Positions 1 to 8,400 of a stretch of 64,000 bases of DNA are shown here, piece by piece (position 1 is the stretch's first letter; each line of letters opens with the position of its first letter). A model generated the notes under the pieces. The model was not told the DNA's origin. It ran no database searches and saw nothing but the letters and a program-made list of their open reading frames with translations. The translations under genes were made by a program, and so were the position numbers. This DNA comes from Caballeronia sp. SEWSISQ10-4 2 (GTDB lineage: Bacteria; Pseudomonadota; Gammaproteobacteria; Burkholderiales; Burkholderiaceae): positions 62,001 through 126,000 of the forward strand of contig NZ_JALPRJ010000002.1 in assembly GCF_030464885.1 (NCBI RefSeq). The letters run 5' to 3'.

Positions 1-1071
1 CTGCTGGGCTTGATGCAGACCGCGGGGTTATCGGCGGTCAAGCCGTTTATTTCCGCCGATGAATACCAATGGCTCAACCAGGTGTCGAAGATCGATCCGG
101 GCAGTTTGCCGGTGCGAGTGCGGACCAATTTGCCGCAATGGATCTACGACGCCATGACGAAGCGCTTCGATACCGAAGAGCTCGCCTTGCTCGCCGCCGC
201 GCTGAACTATCCGGCGCCGCTCGATCTGCGCGCGAACCCGATCAAGGCCACGCGTGAACTGGTGATCAAGACGCTGACTGAAGCGGGTATCGATGCAGGC
301 GAAATGCCGTTCGCGCCTTATGGCGTACGGGTGGACGGCAAGCCGGCGCTCACGCGCCTGCAGCCGTTCCAGGACGGCTGGATCGAGGTCCAGGACGAAG
401 GCAGCCAACTGCTGTGCTCGCTGGTTGCGCCCCGGCGCGGCGAAATGATCGTGGATTTCTGCGCGGGCGCGGGCGGCAAGACGCTGGCGCTGGGCGCGAT
501 GATGCGCTCATCGGGCCGTCTCTACGCTTTCGACGTGTCTGACCGCCGGCTCGCCAAACTCAAGCCGCGCCTGGCTCGCAGCGGTTTGTCGAATGTGAAT
601 CCGGTGCTGATCGACAGCGAACACGACGCCAAGATCAAGCGCCTGGCGGGCAAGATCGATCGTGTTCTCGTCGATGCCCCTTGTTCCGGCCTCGGCACGC
701 TGCGTCGTAATCCGGACCTGAAATGGCGTCAGTCGCCGGAATCGGTGACGGAACTCACGCCAAAGCAGTTGTCCATTCTGACCAGCGCGGCGCGGCTGGT
801 GAAAGTGGGCGGCCGTCTCGTCTACGCAACGTGCAGCATGCTGGAAGCGGAAAACGAGGGTGTGGTGAACCAGTTCCTGGCGACTCATCCGGGGTTCAAG
901 CTGGTTCCGGCGCGGGAGGTGCTGGCCGAACAGCGCATTGATCTGGACACAGGCGACTATCTGCAACTGTGGCCGCACAAGCACGGCACGGACGGTTTTT
1001 TTGCCGCCGTGCTCGAACGGTTGCCGGTTGCAGCAAAAGAAGCCGTGGTTGAGGAAGCAGTCGGCGAATAA
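1..1071 (+). CDS. RsmB/NOP-family rRNA (cytosine-C5) methyltransferase, 3' part
   Basis: S-adenosylmethionine-dependent RNA m5C methyltransferase, cut by the window start: the reading frame is open from base 1 and no convincing start is visible (the TTG at 10 is internal). The Rossmann SAM-binding segment reads VDFCAGAGGKT. The motif IV catalytic region DAPCSGLGTLRRNPDLKWR and the motif VI YATCSML give the two cysteines typical of NOL1/NOP2/Sun enzymes. In the family these cysteines form the covalent RNA adduct and release the product. About 357 codons are present; full-length Burkholderia relatives are roughly 430-470 residues, so the N-terminal RNA-binding part lies outside. It could be RsmB itself (16S C967) or a close paralogue; the exact target base cannot be read from sequence. 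Confidence 0.9.
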   Translation: MLGLMQTAGLSAVKPFISADEYQWLNQVSKIDPGSLPVRVRTNLPQWIYDAMTKRFDTEELALLAAALNYPAPLDLRANPIKATRELVIKTLTEAGIDAGEMPFAPYGVRVDGKPALTRLQPFQDGWIEVQDEGSQLLCSLVAPRRGEMIVDFCAGAGGKTLALGAMMRSSGRLYAFDVSDRRLAKLKPRLARSGLSNVNPVLIDSEHDAKIKRLAGKIDRVLVDAPCSGLGTLRRNPDLKWRQSPESVTELTPKQLSILTSAARLVKVGGRLVYATCSMLEAENEGVVNQFLATHPGFKLVPAREVLAEQRIDLDTGDYLQLWPHKHGTDGFFAAVLERLPVAAKEAVVEEAVGE

Positions 1072-1084
1072 GTAATATTTGCTC

Positions 1085-1127
1085 GCTTTGGCTGGCGGAT
1101 TCGGAAGCGAACCCCGGCCAAAGCTTT
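1085..1127 (+). terminator. Possible terminator after the methyltransferase
   Basis: GCTTTGGC at 1085-1092 pairs with GCCAAAGC at 1117-1124. The stem extends inward by a few pairs (TGG with CCG) and is followed by a short TTTC. The loop is long and the T run is weak, so this may be only a stem-loop. Confidence 0.4.
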
Positions 1128-1352
1128 CAAAAGCGGGAAATTCGTGTTTACCTCACTAAACAGCAACGCAAATTAGCGGTCAAATTTCCAGTTGACCCTG
1201 CGCGAAATCAAAATTTTCCCTAATCGACACAAAGACTTGGAACGCATGAAGTAAAATGCCGTCGAACCACGTGCATATTCCTTTCATGTGCCCAACAGCC
1301 GTCGATCCTGTTTTCGTTCGGCTAATTTTTTCCGCCTTTCAGGTAAATTGCC

Positions 1353-2549
1353 TTGCTGAATTCATCGCTTGAATTTCTCGCCAACGGATTGCTCGACCTT
1401 TCGTGGTGGCAGATCTTGCTGTTCACTCTCGTGATGACGCACATCACGATCATCGGCGTGACCGTCTATTTGCATCGCTGCCAGGCGCACCGCGCGCTGG
1501 AGTTGCATCCGGCCGTCAGCCACTTTTTCCGTTTCTGGCTCTGGATGACCACCGGCATGCTGACCGGTCAATGGGCCGCGATCCACCGTAAGCATCACGC
1601 CAAGTGCGAGACCGAAGAAGATCCGCACAGCCCGCAAACGCGTGGCATCTGGAAAGTCTTGCTCGAAGGCGCTGAACTGTACCGTTCGGAAGCCAAGAAC
1701 GAAGAAACCATGCGCAAGTTCAGTCACGGCACGCCGAACGACTGGATGGAGCGCAACGTCTACACGCGTTACCCCATTCTCGGCATCAGCATCATGATGG
1801 TCGTCGACGTTGCGCTGTTCGGCTTTGTCGGGCTGTCGGTCTGGGCCGTGCAGATGATCTGGATTCCGTTCTGGGCAGCGGGCGTGGTCAACGGGCTCGC
1901 ACACTGGTGGGGTTACAGGAACTTCAATTCCGCTGACGCCAGCACGAACATCTTCCCGCTCGGCATCCTGATCGGCGGCGAAGAGCTGCATAACAATCAC
2001 CACACGTATGCAACGTCGGCGAAGCTGTCGAACAAGTGGTACGAGTTCGATATCGGCTGGATGTATATCCGCATCATGTCGGCGTTCAAGCTGGCCAAGG
2101 TCAAGAAGATTGCGCCCACGCCGCGTTTGTTGACCGCCAAGCGGGTGCTCGATCACGACACGCTGCAAGCCGTGCTGTCGAACCGCTATGAAGTGATGGC
2201 GCGTTATGGCAAGGCGCTCAAGCGTGCGTATCGCCAGGAATTGTCGAAGCTGAAAGAAGGCGGTTCCGCTGACAAGTATCAGCTGATGCGTGGTGCCCGC
2301 AAGTGGGCGTACAAGGAAGAGGCGGGTCTCGACGAGCCGCAACGCCAGCAGTTGCCGGCGCTTTTCTCCGACAACCACAAGCTGCGCACCTATATTGAAT
2401 TGCGTCAGGATCTGGCCGCCATGTGGGACCGCTCCAACGCGTCGCGCGAACAACTGCTCGCGCAATTGCAGGACTGGTGTCACCGTGCGGAGCAAAGCGG
2501 TATCAAGGCGCTGCAGGACTTCGCTTCACGCCTGCGACGCTACGCCTGA
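1353..2549 (+). CDS. Acyl-CoA/fatty acid delta-9-type desaturase
   Basis: Membrane-bound di-iron desaturase of 398 residues. The three histidine boxes that hold the iron centre are visible: H41-RCQA-H46, H78-RK-H81-H82 and H213-NN-H216-H217. Hydrophobic pairs around residues 20-40, 55-75 and 140-185 fit the usual four-helix topology with the boxes facing the cytoplasm. The C-terminal 150 residues are a charged, probably helical extension longer than in minimal desaturases. The start is TTG, with an AGG at 1341-1343 about 9 bases upstream; no better ATG exists before the first conserved segment. A strong terminator follows at 2603. Role by family: introducing a double bond into saturated acyl chains for membrane fluidity. 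Confidence 0.88.
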   Translation: MLNSSLEFLANGLLDLSWWQILLFTLVMTHITIIGVTVYLHRCQAHRALELHPAVSHFFRFWLWMTTGMLTGQWAAIHRKHHAKCETEEDPHSPQTRGIWKVLLEGAELYRSEAKNEETMRKFSHGTPNDWMERNVYTRYPILGISIMMVVDVALFGFVGLSVWAVQMIWIPFWAAGVVNGLAHWWGYRNFNSADASTNIFPLGILIGGEELHNNHHTYATSAKLSNKWYEFDIGWMYIRIMSAFKLAKVKKIAPTPRLLTAKRVLDHDTLQAVLSNRYEVMARYGKALKRAYRQELSKLKEGGSADKYQLMRGARKWAYKEEAGLDEPQRQQLPALFSDNHKLRTYIELRQDLAAMWDRSNASREQLLAQLQDWCHRAEQSGIKALQDFASRLRRYA

Positions 2550-2602
2550 CAGCACCCGACCTTCGTCATCGATATCCGTTAAAATTTAATGACGTCACAA
2601 GA

Positions 2603-2625
2603 CCCCGCTCTGGCGGGGTTTTTTC
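2603..2625 (+). terminator. Rho-independent terminator after the desaturase
   Basis: CCCCGC (2603-2608), a TCTG loop, then GCGGGG (2613-2618) followed by six T. A classic compact terminator that separates the desaturase from nadA. Confidence 0.9.
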
Positions 2626-2665
2626 GTTTTGGACGGCGTAATCACGGATCGGAGACGAGGAAGCG

Positions 2666-3796
2666 ATGGAGCAGGTCATTAAAAGCGTCGAGTACGACCG
2701 GCCGCAAGGACTGACGTGCGGCATCGGCCAGGCGTGGGCGAAAGTGCCGGACGCCCCGTCGCGCGAGGAAAAGCGCGAGTTGAAGGAGCGCATTCGAGCG
2801 TTGCTCGTGCGCGAGAAAGCGGTGCTGGTCGCGCACTATTATGTCGATGCCGAGTTGCAGGAACTCGCCGATGAAACCGGTGGTTGCGTAGCGGATTCGC
2901 TGGAGATGGCGCGCTTCGGGCGTGACCATGCGGCGCAGACGCTGATCGTGGCTGGCGTTCGTTTCATGGGCGAGACGGCGAAGATTCTCAGCCCCGAGAA
3001 GCGCGTGCTGATGCCCGATCTCGACGCCACGTGTTCCCTCGATCTCGGTTGTCCCGCCGACGAGTTCTCCGCTTTCTGTGACGCCCATCCCGATCGAACC
3101 GTCGTTGTGTACGCGAATACCAGCGCGGCCGTGAAGGCGCGGGCGGACTGGATGGTGACATCGTCGATCGGGTTGGAGATCGTGGCCGATCTGCACGCTC
3201 GCGGTGAGAAAATCCTGTGGGCGCCTGACCGGCATCTGGGCGGTTATATCCAGAAGAAAACGGGCGCCGACATGCTGTCGTGGCAAGGCTCGTGTCTCGT
3301 TCACGACGAGTTCAAGGGCATTGAACTCGATCTGCTGCGCACGGAATATCCGGACGCAAAGATTCTCGTTCATCCGGAGTCGCCGGAAGCGGTTGTCGCG
3401 CTGGCCGACGTGGTGGGATCGACTACGCAACTCATCGATGCCGCCGTGCGGCTTGAAGCGAAGCGGTTTATCGTCGCGACGGATCTCGGGATCCTGCACA
3501 AGATGCGGCTCGCCGCGCCGGACAAGGAATTCATCGAAGCGCCGACGGCCGGGAACAGCGCTACCTGCAAGAGCTGCGCGCATTGCCCATGGATGGCAAT
3601 GAACGGGCTGGCGAATCTGGCCGCTGTGCTGGAACGCGGGCACAACGAAATTTTCGTCGACGCGGCTATCGCGGCGCGTGCGCGCCTGCCGATCGACCGC
3701 ATGCTCGACTTCGCCGCGCGTCACAAGAAGCGCGTGCAGGCGAGCGGCGATCTGGCGAAGGACGTTTCATTGTTTTCAAATGTAGGAGCGGCGTGA
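2666..3796 (+). CDS. nadA: Quinolinate synthase A
   Basis: Condenses iminoaspartate with dihydroxyacetone phosphate to quinolinate, the second step of de novo NAD synthesis, using an oxygen-sensitive [4Fe-4S] cluster. The 376-residue product shows the conserved [14 protein letters not shown] start, the cysteine-bearing [14 protein letters not shown] (C123, C129), the SCLVHDEF cysteine and the C-terminal [15 protein letters not shown]. These supply candidate cluster ligands. The ATG follows a GAGG at 2656-2659. The stop overlaps the nadC start (ATGA), so the two are translationally coupled. The substrate-supplying nadB lies 12 kb away on the other strand (see nadB). Confidence 0.97.
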   Translation: MEQVIKSVEYDRPQGLTCGIGQAWAKVPDAPSREEKRELKERIRALLVREKAVLVAHYYVDAELQELADETGGCVADSLEMARFGRDHAAQTLIVAGVRFMGETAKILSPEKRVLMPDLDATCSLDLGCPADEFSAFCDAHPDRTVVVYANTSAAVKARADWMVTSSIGLEIVADLHARGEKILWAPDRHLGGYIQKKTGADMLSWQGSCLVHDEFKGIELDLLRTEYPDAKILVHPESPEAVVALADVVGSTTQLIDAAVRLEAKRFIVATDLGILHKMRLAAPDKEFIEAPTAGNSATCKSCAHCPWMAMNGLANLAAVLERGHNEIFVDAAIAARARLPIDRMLDFAARHKKRVQASGDLAKDVSLFSNVGAA

Positions 3797-4680
3797 TGGC
3801 GGCAAGTCAGGTGGTTTCCCCCTTGCTCGAAGAAATTCGCGCGTTGTACGGCGAGGTTTTCGATCAGGCGCTCCGGCGCAACGTCACCGATGCGCTGGCG
3901 GAAGACATCGGCGATGGCGACCGGACGGGGCTTCTAGTACCCGCGGGCGCGAGGCGCACGGCGCGCGTCACGGTCCGCGAGGAAGCGGTGTTATGCGGCG
4001 TGCCGTGGTTCGAGGCGGTGATGCGCCGGGTGGATGAATCGATTCGCGTTGAATGGCTGTATCGCGAAGGTGCGCGGATGATCGCCAATACGCCGGTGGT
4101 CTTGGTGCACGGTCCGGCGCGCGCGTTGCTGAGCGCCGAGCGCAATGCGCTGAATTTTCTGCAGATGCTGTCGGGCGTGGCGAGCGCGACTCGGCGTTAC
4201 GTTGATGCGATTGAAGGGACGCGGGCCCGGATTCTTGACACGCGCAAGACCTTGCCAGGTTTGCGTCTGGCCCAGAAGTACGCGGTGCGCGTGGGGGGCG
4301 GCGCGAACCAGCGGCTGGCGCTTTACGACGGCATTCTGATCAAGGAAAACCACATTGCCGCGGCGGGTGGCGTGGGTGCGGCGATGGATGCGGCGCTTGC
4401 GCTGGATGCCGGCGTGCCGATTCAGATTGAAGTGGAGACGCTCGAGCAACTCGAAACGGCGTTGGCGCATCGGGCGGAATCGATCCTGCTCGATAACTTC
4501 ACCTTCGATGCCATGCGCGATGCCGTGCGCCTGACCGGTGGACGCGCGGTGCTGGAAGTGTCGGGCGGGGTGAATTTCGATTCCGTGCAGACGATTGCCG
4601 AGACTGGGGTTGATCGGATTTCTATCGGCGCGCTGACGAAGGATGTGCGGGCGACCGATTATTCGATGCGGCTGGACTAG
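3796..4680 (+). CDS. nadC: Nicotinate-nucleotide pyrophosphorylase (carboxylating)
   Basis: Quinolinate phosphoribosyltransferase, 294 residues. It converts quinolinate and PRPP to nicotinate mononucleotide, CO2 and pyrophosphate. Recognisable motifs are TRKTLPGLRLAQKYAVRVGG, the KENHI active-site segment, the EVET strand, the LLDNF strand and the SGGVN / ISIGALT phosphate-binding C-terminus. The frame stays open upstream into nadA, but the ATG at 3796 is chosen because it overlaps the nadA stop, follows GGAG at 3785-3788, and gives the normal family length. Confidence 0.97.
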   Translation: MAASQVVSPLLEEIRALYGEVFDQALRRNVTDALAEDIGDGDRTGLLVPAGARRTARVTVREEAVLCGVPWFEAVMRRVDESIRVEWLYREGARMIANTPVVLVHGPARALLSAERNALNFLQMLSGVASATRRYVDAIEGTRARILDTRKTLPGLRLAQKYAVRVGGGANQRLALYDGILIKENHIAAAGGVGAAMDAALALDAGVPIQIEVETLEQLETALAHRAESILLDNFTFDAMRDAVRLTGGRAVLEVSGGVNFDSVQTIAETGVDRISIGALTKDVRATDYSMRLD

Positions 4681-4713
4681 GGGTCGGGGGGCGTGTCGGT
4701 GCTTTCAAACTTG

Positions 4714-4763
4714 GTGGTCTGGCCGAGCCGGCTTTCTCGTTTTAGTGAAAACCGGCAGACCAC
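4714..4763. repeat. Imperfect inverted repeat after nadC
   Basis: GTGGTCTG (4714-4721) pairs with CAGACCAC (4756-4763). Inside it, CCGG pairs with CCGG and TTTC with GAAA. No T run follows, so it is not a standard terminator; it may still fold at the 3' end of the nadAC transcript. Confidence 0.4.
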
Positions 4764-4874
4764 GGACACTGAAGGCACCAACCCGACTCCGGCCGTCATG
4801 CGCAAAACCACCGGTCACCTGGCATTGACTCAGACCACCACCGACCGGGCAGCATCCATCCATCCTCGCCGTCG

Positions 4875-4884
4875 TGTCTAGACA
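4875..4884. promoter_or_regulatory. Palindrome TGTCTAGACA, possible GntR/HutC-family site
   Basis: A perfect 10-base palindrome in the leader of the transporter operon. It resembles the TGTxTAxACA core of HutC-subfamily operators and the clearer site at 5049, so it may be a second regulator contact. A short palindrome like this can also occur by chance. Confidence 0.3.
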
Positions 4885-5048
4885 ACTTCAGTAAATGTTA
4901 TAAAAAATAGAACGATCGCTCGTCAAATCTCCCTCGCGCACCATAGTAAAGCCTCCGTAAGCCTTATCCACCAAGCCAGTCAGTATTTTCCCTAACTTCC
5001 CCTGCTTAGGCGAAAAAAACGTTGCCAGTCCTTTTTGTTCACTCCATG

Positions 5049-5062
5049 CTTGTATATACAAG
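5049..5062. promoter_or_regulatory. HutC-type operator upstream of the transporter operon
   Basis: CTTGTATATACAAG is a perfect 14-base palindrome 50 bases before the binding-protein start. HutC repressors, which respond to urocanate, are known to bind TTGTATxTACAA-like palindromes. The same 12-base core recurs before hutU at 10157. The role is inferred from the match and the context. Confidence 0.7.
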
Positions 5063-5112
5063 TTGGCGTTCGCCACTTGGTCCAACAACCTTCGTGGAAG
5101 AGTGGCTCAACA

Positions 5113-5979
5113 ATGACAGGCAAAATGAAATTGCTCGCCCGGCTGGCTGCATCGGTGGCCGTTGGTGTTATCGCTTTCGGCGCGGCCAGCGCCCAGGCTA
5201 AAGATTGGAAAACCGTCACGATCGCCACCGAAGGCGCGTACGAACCGTGGAACCTGACGCTCCCCGGCGGCAAGCTCGGCGGCTTCGAGCCGGAGCTGAT
5301 CGAGAACGTCTGCGCCCGCATCAAGATCCAGTGCAATCTGGTCACGCAAGACTGGGACGGCATGATCGCCGGCCTGCAGGCCGGCAAGTTCGACGTGCTC
5401 ATGGACGCCATCTCGGTCACGCCGGATCGCGAAAAAATCATCGCTTTCTCGATGCCGTATGCGTCGACGCCAGCCGCCTTCGTCTCGGCCGGTCAAAGCT
5501 CCGCCGCACTCGCAAAGCAGCCCGGCGCCGGCCAGACCGTCAAGCTGACAGGCGACGCAGCCCATGACAAGACCACGGTCGACGCGCTGCGCGTCGCGCT
5601 GAAAGGCAAGACCATCGGCATCCAGTCGGGTACGGTCTACACGAAGTTCATCGATACGAACTTCAAGGACGTCGCAACTATCCGCGAATACAAGACCGCG
5701 CCGGAGCATGACCTCGATCTGGTAGCAGGCCGTATCGACGTGGCATTCGACGACAGCACTTACTGGGCATCCGCTTTCACCAAGCCGGAAAACAAGGGCC
5801 TCGCGTTCACCGGCCCGAAGATCGCCGGACCAGTCTGGGGCCCGGGCGAAGCGCTGGCGTTCCGTCTGTCCGACAAGGACCTGAAGGCCAAATTTGACCA
5901 GGGTATTGCCGCGGCGCTCGCCGACGGAACGGTCAAGCGCCTCTCGCTGAAATGGCTGAAGGTCGACGCCACGCCTTGA
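5113..5979 (+). CDS. Polar amino acid ABC transporter, periplasmic binding protein (histidine-type)
   Basis: Family 3 solute-binding protein of about 288 residues. A signal peptide (KLLARLAASVAVGVIAFG ... AQA) precedes the mature domain, which opens with KTVTIATEGAYEPWNL and contains the DWDGMIAGLQAGKFDVLMD and GTVYTKF segments typical of the lysine/arginine/ornithine/histidine group. ATG 5113 is taken as the start; ATG 5125 is a close alternative, and upstream in-frame codons run through the operator and are unlikely to be used. First gene of a four-gene transporter set followed by a hutH-like gene, which suggests histidine, urocanate or a related imidazole as ligand. A stem-loop separates it from the permease genes. 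Confidence 0.88.
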   Translation: MTGKMKLLARLAASVAVGVIAFGAASAQAKDWKTVTIATEGAYEPWNLTLPGGKLGGFEPELIENVCARIKIQCNLVTQDWDGMIAGLQAGKFDVLMDAISVTPDREKIIAFSMPYASTPAAFVSAGQSSAALAKQPGAGQTVKLTGDAAHDKTTVDALRVALKGKTIGIQSGTVYTKFIDTNFKDVATIREYKTAPEHDLDLVAGRIDVAFDDSTYWASAFTKPENKGLAFTGPKIAGPVWGPGEALAFRLSDKDLKAKFDQGIAAALADGTVKRLSLKWLKVDATP

Positions 5980-6005
5980 GGCGTAGCTGTTTTACGAAGG
6001 TCTGG

Positions 6006-6035
6006 CGAGCGCGCTCGTAGAAAACGGCGCGCTCG
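6006..6035 (+). promoter_or_regulatory. Intercistronic stem-loop between binding protein and permease
   Basis: CGAGCGCGC (6006-6014) and GCGCGCTCG (6027-6035) form a 9-pair GC-rich stem with a 12-base loop and no T run. In ABC operons such hairpins commonly stabilise the binding-protein message and lower expression of the downstream permeases; here that is inference. Confidence 0.5.
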
Positions 6036-6062
6036 ACGATGCATCACCGTTGGAGATAAAAG

Positions 6063-6785
6063 ATGAGTCTGGTTCAACTACTCGGCTTCGGCGAGCAAGG
6101 GTGGGGCAGCACGCTGCTGCTCGCGCTGCTCATGACCGTGGTGCTGACTATCGCCGCGCTGGCTGTAGGCGCAGTTTTCGGTGCGATGGTCGCCGCCGCG
6201 AAACTGTCGCGCAGCCGCACGCTAAGAATTATCGGCGATGCCTACACCACGCTTTTTCGCGGTATCCCCGAACTGCTGATCATCTATCTCTTTTACTTCG
6301 GAGGTTCGTCGGTAGTGACCGCCATCGGCCGGTTTTTCGGTGCCGATGGTTTCATCGGCGTGCCGCCTTTCGTGGTCGGCGCACTCGCCATCGGCCTGAT
6401 CTCCGGGTCGTATCAAGCCGAGGTGTACCGCTCGGCCGTGCTGGCGGTGTCGCGTGGAGAGATCGAGGCGGCGCGGGCCATCGGCATGTCGACGCCAACG
6501 TTATGGCGGCGCGTGCTGATTCCGCAAGTCATACGTTTTGCGCTGCCGGGTATCGGCAATGTCTGGCAACTGAGCCTCAAGGACTCGGCGCTGATCGCGG
6601 TGACCGGGCTCGCCGAACTGATGCGCACAAGCCAGGTTGCCGCCGGATCGACTCATCAATACTTCACGTTTTATATGGTCGGCGGAGCGCTTTATCTGAT
6701 CCTCACGAGCCTGTCGAACCGCGTCTTCGACCGTGCCGAAGCGCGTATCGGCCGCTCGTTCCGCGGCACGCTTGCGCGCCACTAA
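6063..6785 (+). CDS. Polar amino acid ABC transporter permease (HisQ type)
   Basis: Inner-membrane permease of 240 residues with about five helices. The loop reading SYQAEVYRSAVLAVSRGEIE, followed by AARAIGMST, is the EAA coupling motif that contacts the ATPase. The TTLFRGIPELLIIYLFYF segment marks the HisQ/GlnP family. A GGAG ribosome site sits at 6052-6055. It pairs with the next permease to form the heterodimeric channel, as in the HisQM system. Confidence 0.9.
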   Translation: MSLVQLLGFGEQGWGSTLLLALLMTVVLTIAALAVGAVFGAMVAAAKLSRSRTLRIIGDAYTTLFRGIPELLIIYLFYFGGSSVVTAIGRFFGADGFIGVPPFVVGALAIGLISGSYQAEVYRSAVLAVSRGEIEAARAIGMSTPTLWRRVLIPQVIRFALPGIGNVWQLSLKDSALIAVTGLAELMRTSQVAAGSTHQYFTFYMVGGALYLILTSLSNRVFDRAEARIGRSFRGTLARH

Positions 6786-6807
6786 GACGCTTCAAACGAA
6801 TCCGACC

Positions 6808-7578
6808 ATGAACATCGATTTCGAATTTCTCGGCGATACGTTGTCGAAACTATTAGCCGCCGTCCCCACCACGCTCGGGCTGTTTTTCGCCTCGCTGATC
6901 GTGGGCGGCATGCTTTCGCTGGTCATCGTTGCGATGCGGGTGAGTCCGAATTGGGCGCTGAACCGCTTTGCGCGCGGCTACATCCTGGTGTTTCGCGGCT
7001 CGCCGCTGCTGATCCAGATGTTTCTCGTTTACTACGGCTTGGGCCAGTTCCCAGCCGTGCGCGAGAGCTTCCTTTGGCCGCTGCTGCGTGTGCCGTATGT
7101 TTGCGCGATCGTCTCCCTTGCGCTGTGCACGGCCGGATATACCGCCGAAATCATTCGCGGCGGCTTGCAATCGGTGCCGCACGGGCAGATTGAAGCGGCA
7201 CTCGCGGTCGGCATGTCGCGATGGACCGTGTTGCGCCGGATCATCGCGCCGATCACGCTGCGTTACGCGCTGCCCGCGTACTCGACCGAAGCCGTGCTGC
7301 TCGTCAAATCGACGGCGCTGGCAAGTCTTGTCACGGTCTGGGACGTGACGGGCGTGGCGCAGCAAATCATCCAGCGGACCTACCGGACGATGGAAGTTTT
7401 CATCTGCGCCGCCGCCATCTACCTCGTACTGAATTTCATCATCGTGCGTGCGCTTGGCATGCTCGAAAAGAAGCTCTCGCCGCACCTGCGCGATCGTAAC
7501 GATACCGCGCCGAAAAAGCCTGCAAGTGGCGCGCTTAAAGCCGCGACCGTCCCCGACAGCCAGCACATCGATTCCTGA
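6808..7578 (+). CDS. Polar amino acid ABC transporter permease (HisM type)
   Basis: Second permease, 256 residues. It carries [20 protein letters not shown] near residue 65 and the EAA loop [20 protein letters not shown] with ALAVGMS. The start is the ATG at 6808, 22 bases after the HisQ-like stop; the frame is open further upstream but overlaps that gene. The final 35 residues are a charged, alanine/lysine-rich cytoplasmic tail. Partner of the preceding permease and the ATPase that follows. Confidence 0.9.
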   Translation: MNIDFEFLGDTLSKLLAAVPTTLGLFFASLIVGGMLSLVIVAMRVSPNWALNRFARGYILVFRGSPLLIQMFLVYYGLGQFPAVRESFLWPLLRVPYVCAIVSLALCTAGYTAEIIRGGLQSVPHGQIEAALAVGMSRWTVLRRIIAPITLRYALPAYSTEAVLLVKSTALASLVTVWDVTGVAQQIIQRTYRTMEVFICAAAIYLVLNFIIVRALGMLEKKLSPHLRDRNDTAPKKPASGALKAATVPDSQHIDS

Positions 7579-7597
7579 TTCAAAGGGAGAAAATCTC

Positions 7598-8389
7598 ATG
7601 AACGTAAGCAACTCCATTGCGCTGTCCGCGACCAACATCCACAAGTCTTTCGGCGATGCACACGTGCTCAAGGGCATTTCCCTCGATGCGCACGAAGGCG
7701 ACGTGATCTCGATTCTCGGCGCAAGCGGCTCCGGCAAAAGCACCTTCCTGCGCTGTATCAACATGCTCGAAACGCCCGACGACGGCGAAGTGAAACTCGC
7801 AGGCGAAGCCATCGAAATGAAGCGTGGCCGCGATGGCCGCTTGCAGCCGGGCAACCGCAAGCAGGTCGACCGGATTCGCTCGCAGCTCGGCATGGTGTTC
7901 CAGAGTTTCAACCTCTGGTCGCACATGACCGTGATGCAGAACGTGATTGAAGGACCGTTGCGGGTGCAGAAACGCACGCGTGCGGAGTGCGTTGAAGAGG
8001 CCGAGCAGTTACTCACGAAGGTCGGTCTTTACGAGAAGCGCGACGCGTATCCCGCGCATCTGTCGGGCGGCCAGCAGCAGCGTGTAGCAATCGCGCGCGC
8101 GTTGGCCATGCACCCCAAAGTCATGCTCTTCGATGAACCCACGTCCGCACTCGACCCTGAACTCGTCGGTGAAGTGCTGCGCGTGATGCGCGCGCTCGCC
8201 GAGGAAGGCCGGACCATGCTGGTCGTCACGCACGAGATGGGTTTCGCCCGGCACGTGTCGAATCGCGTGATGTTCCTGCATCAGGGGCAAGTCGATGCCG
8301 AAGGCCCGCCCGACGACCTGTTCAACGGCCGCTGCTCGGAGCGTTTCCAGCAGTTCGTGTCGAGTCATCATTCCCGTACTGCTAACTAA
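7598..8389 (+). CDS. Polar amino acid ABC transporter ATP-binding protein (HisP type)
   Basis: Cytoplasmic ATPase of 263 residues. Walker A is GASGSGKST, the Q-loop lies in [10 protein letters not shown], the signature is [15 protein letters not shown], Walker B is [14 protein letters not shown], and the H-loop histidine is in VVTHEMGFA. The start at ATG 7598 follows AAAGGGAG. It energises the two permeases just upstream. The hutH-like gene begins 11 bases after its stop, so all five genes look like one transcript. Confidence 0.93.
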   Translation: MNVSNSIALSATNIHKSFGDAHVLKGISLDAHEGDVISILGASGSGKSTFLRCINMLETPDDGEVKLAGEAIEMKRGRDGRLQPGNRKQVDRIRSQLGMVFQSFNLWSHMTVMQNVIEGPLRVQKRTRAECVEEAEQLLTKVGLYEKRDAYPAHLSGGQQQRVAIARALAMHPKVMLFDEPTSALDPELVGEVLRVMRALAEEGRTMLVVTHEMGFARHVSNRVMFLHQGQVDAEGPPDDLFNGRCSERFQQFVSSHHSRTAN

Positions 8390-8400
8390 GCGAGGTCAAC

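Larger units (their letters stand above)
4681..5112. other. 432-base intergenic region upstream of the histidine island
   Basis: No gene is seen. It contains an imperfect stem-loop at 4714-4763 (GTGGTCTG/CAGACCAC with an inner CCGG/CCGG), the palindrome TGTCTAGACA at 4875-4884, an AT-rich stretch around 4885-4912, and the HutC-type operator at 5049-5062. It is the likely site of the promoter for the transporter operon. The AT-rich stretch differs clearly from the flanking coding DNA. Confidence 0.6.

Noticed and set aside
1072..1352. Search for tRNA or riboswitch before the desaturase
   Set aside because: No cloverleaf or conserved riboswitch core could be built; only the stem-loop at 1085 was found.
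1362..2495. - strand frame of 377 codons over the desaturase
   Set aside because: Antisense shadow of a gene with clear histidine boxes; no family features of its own.
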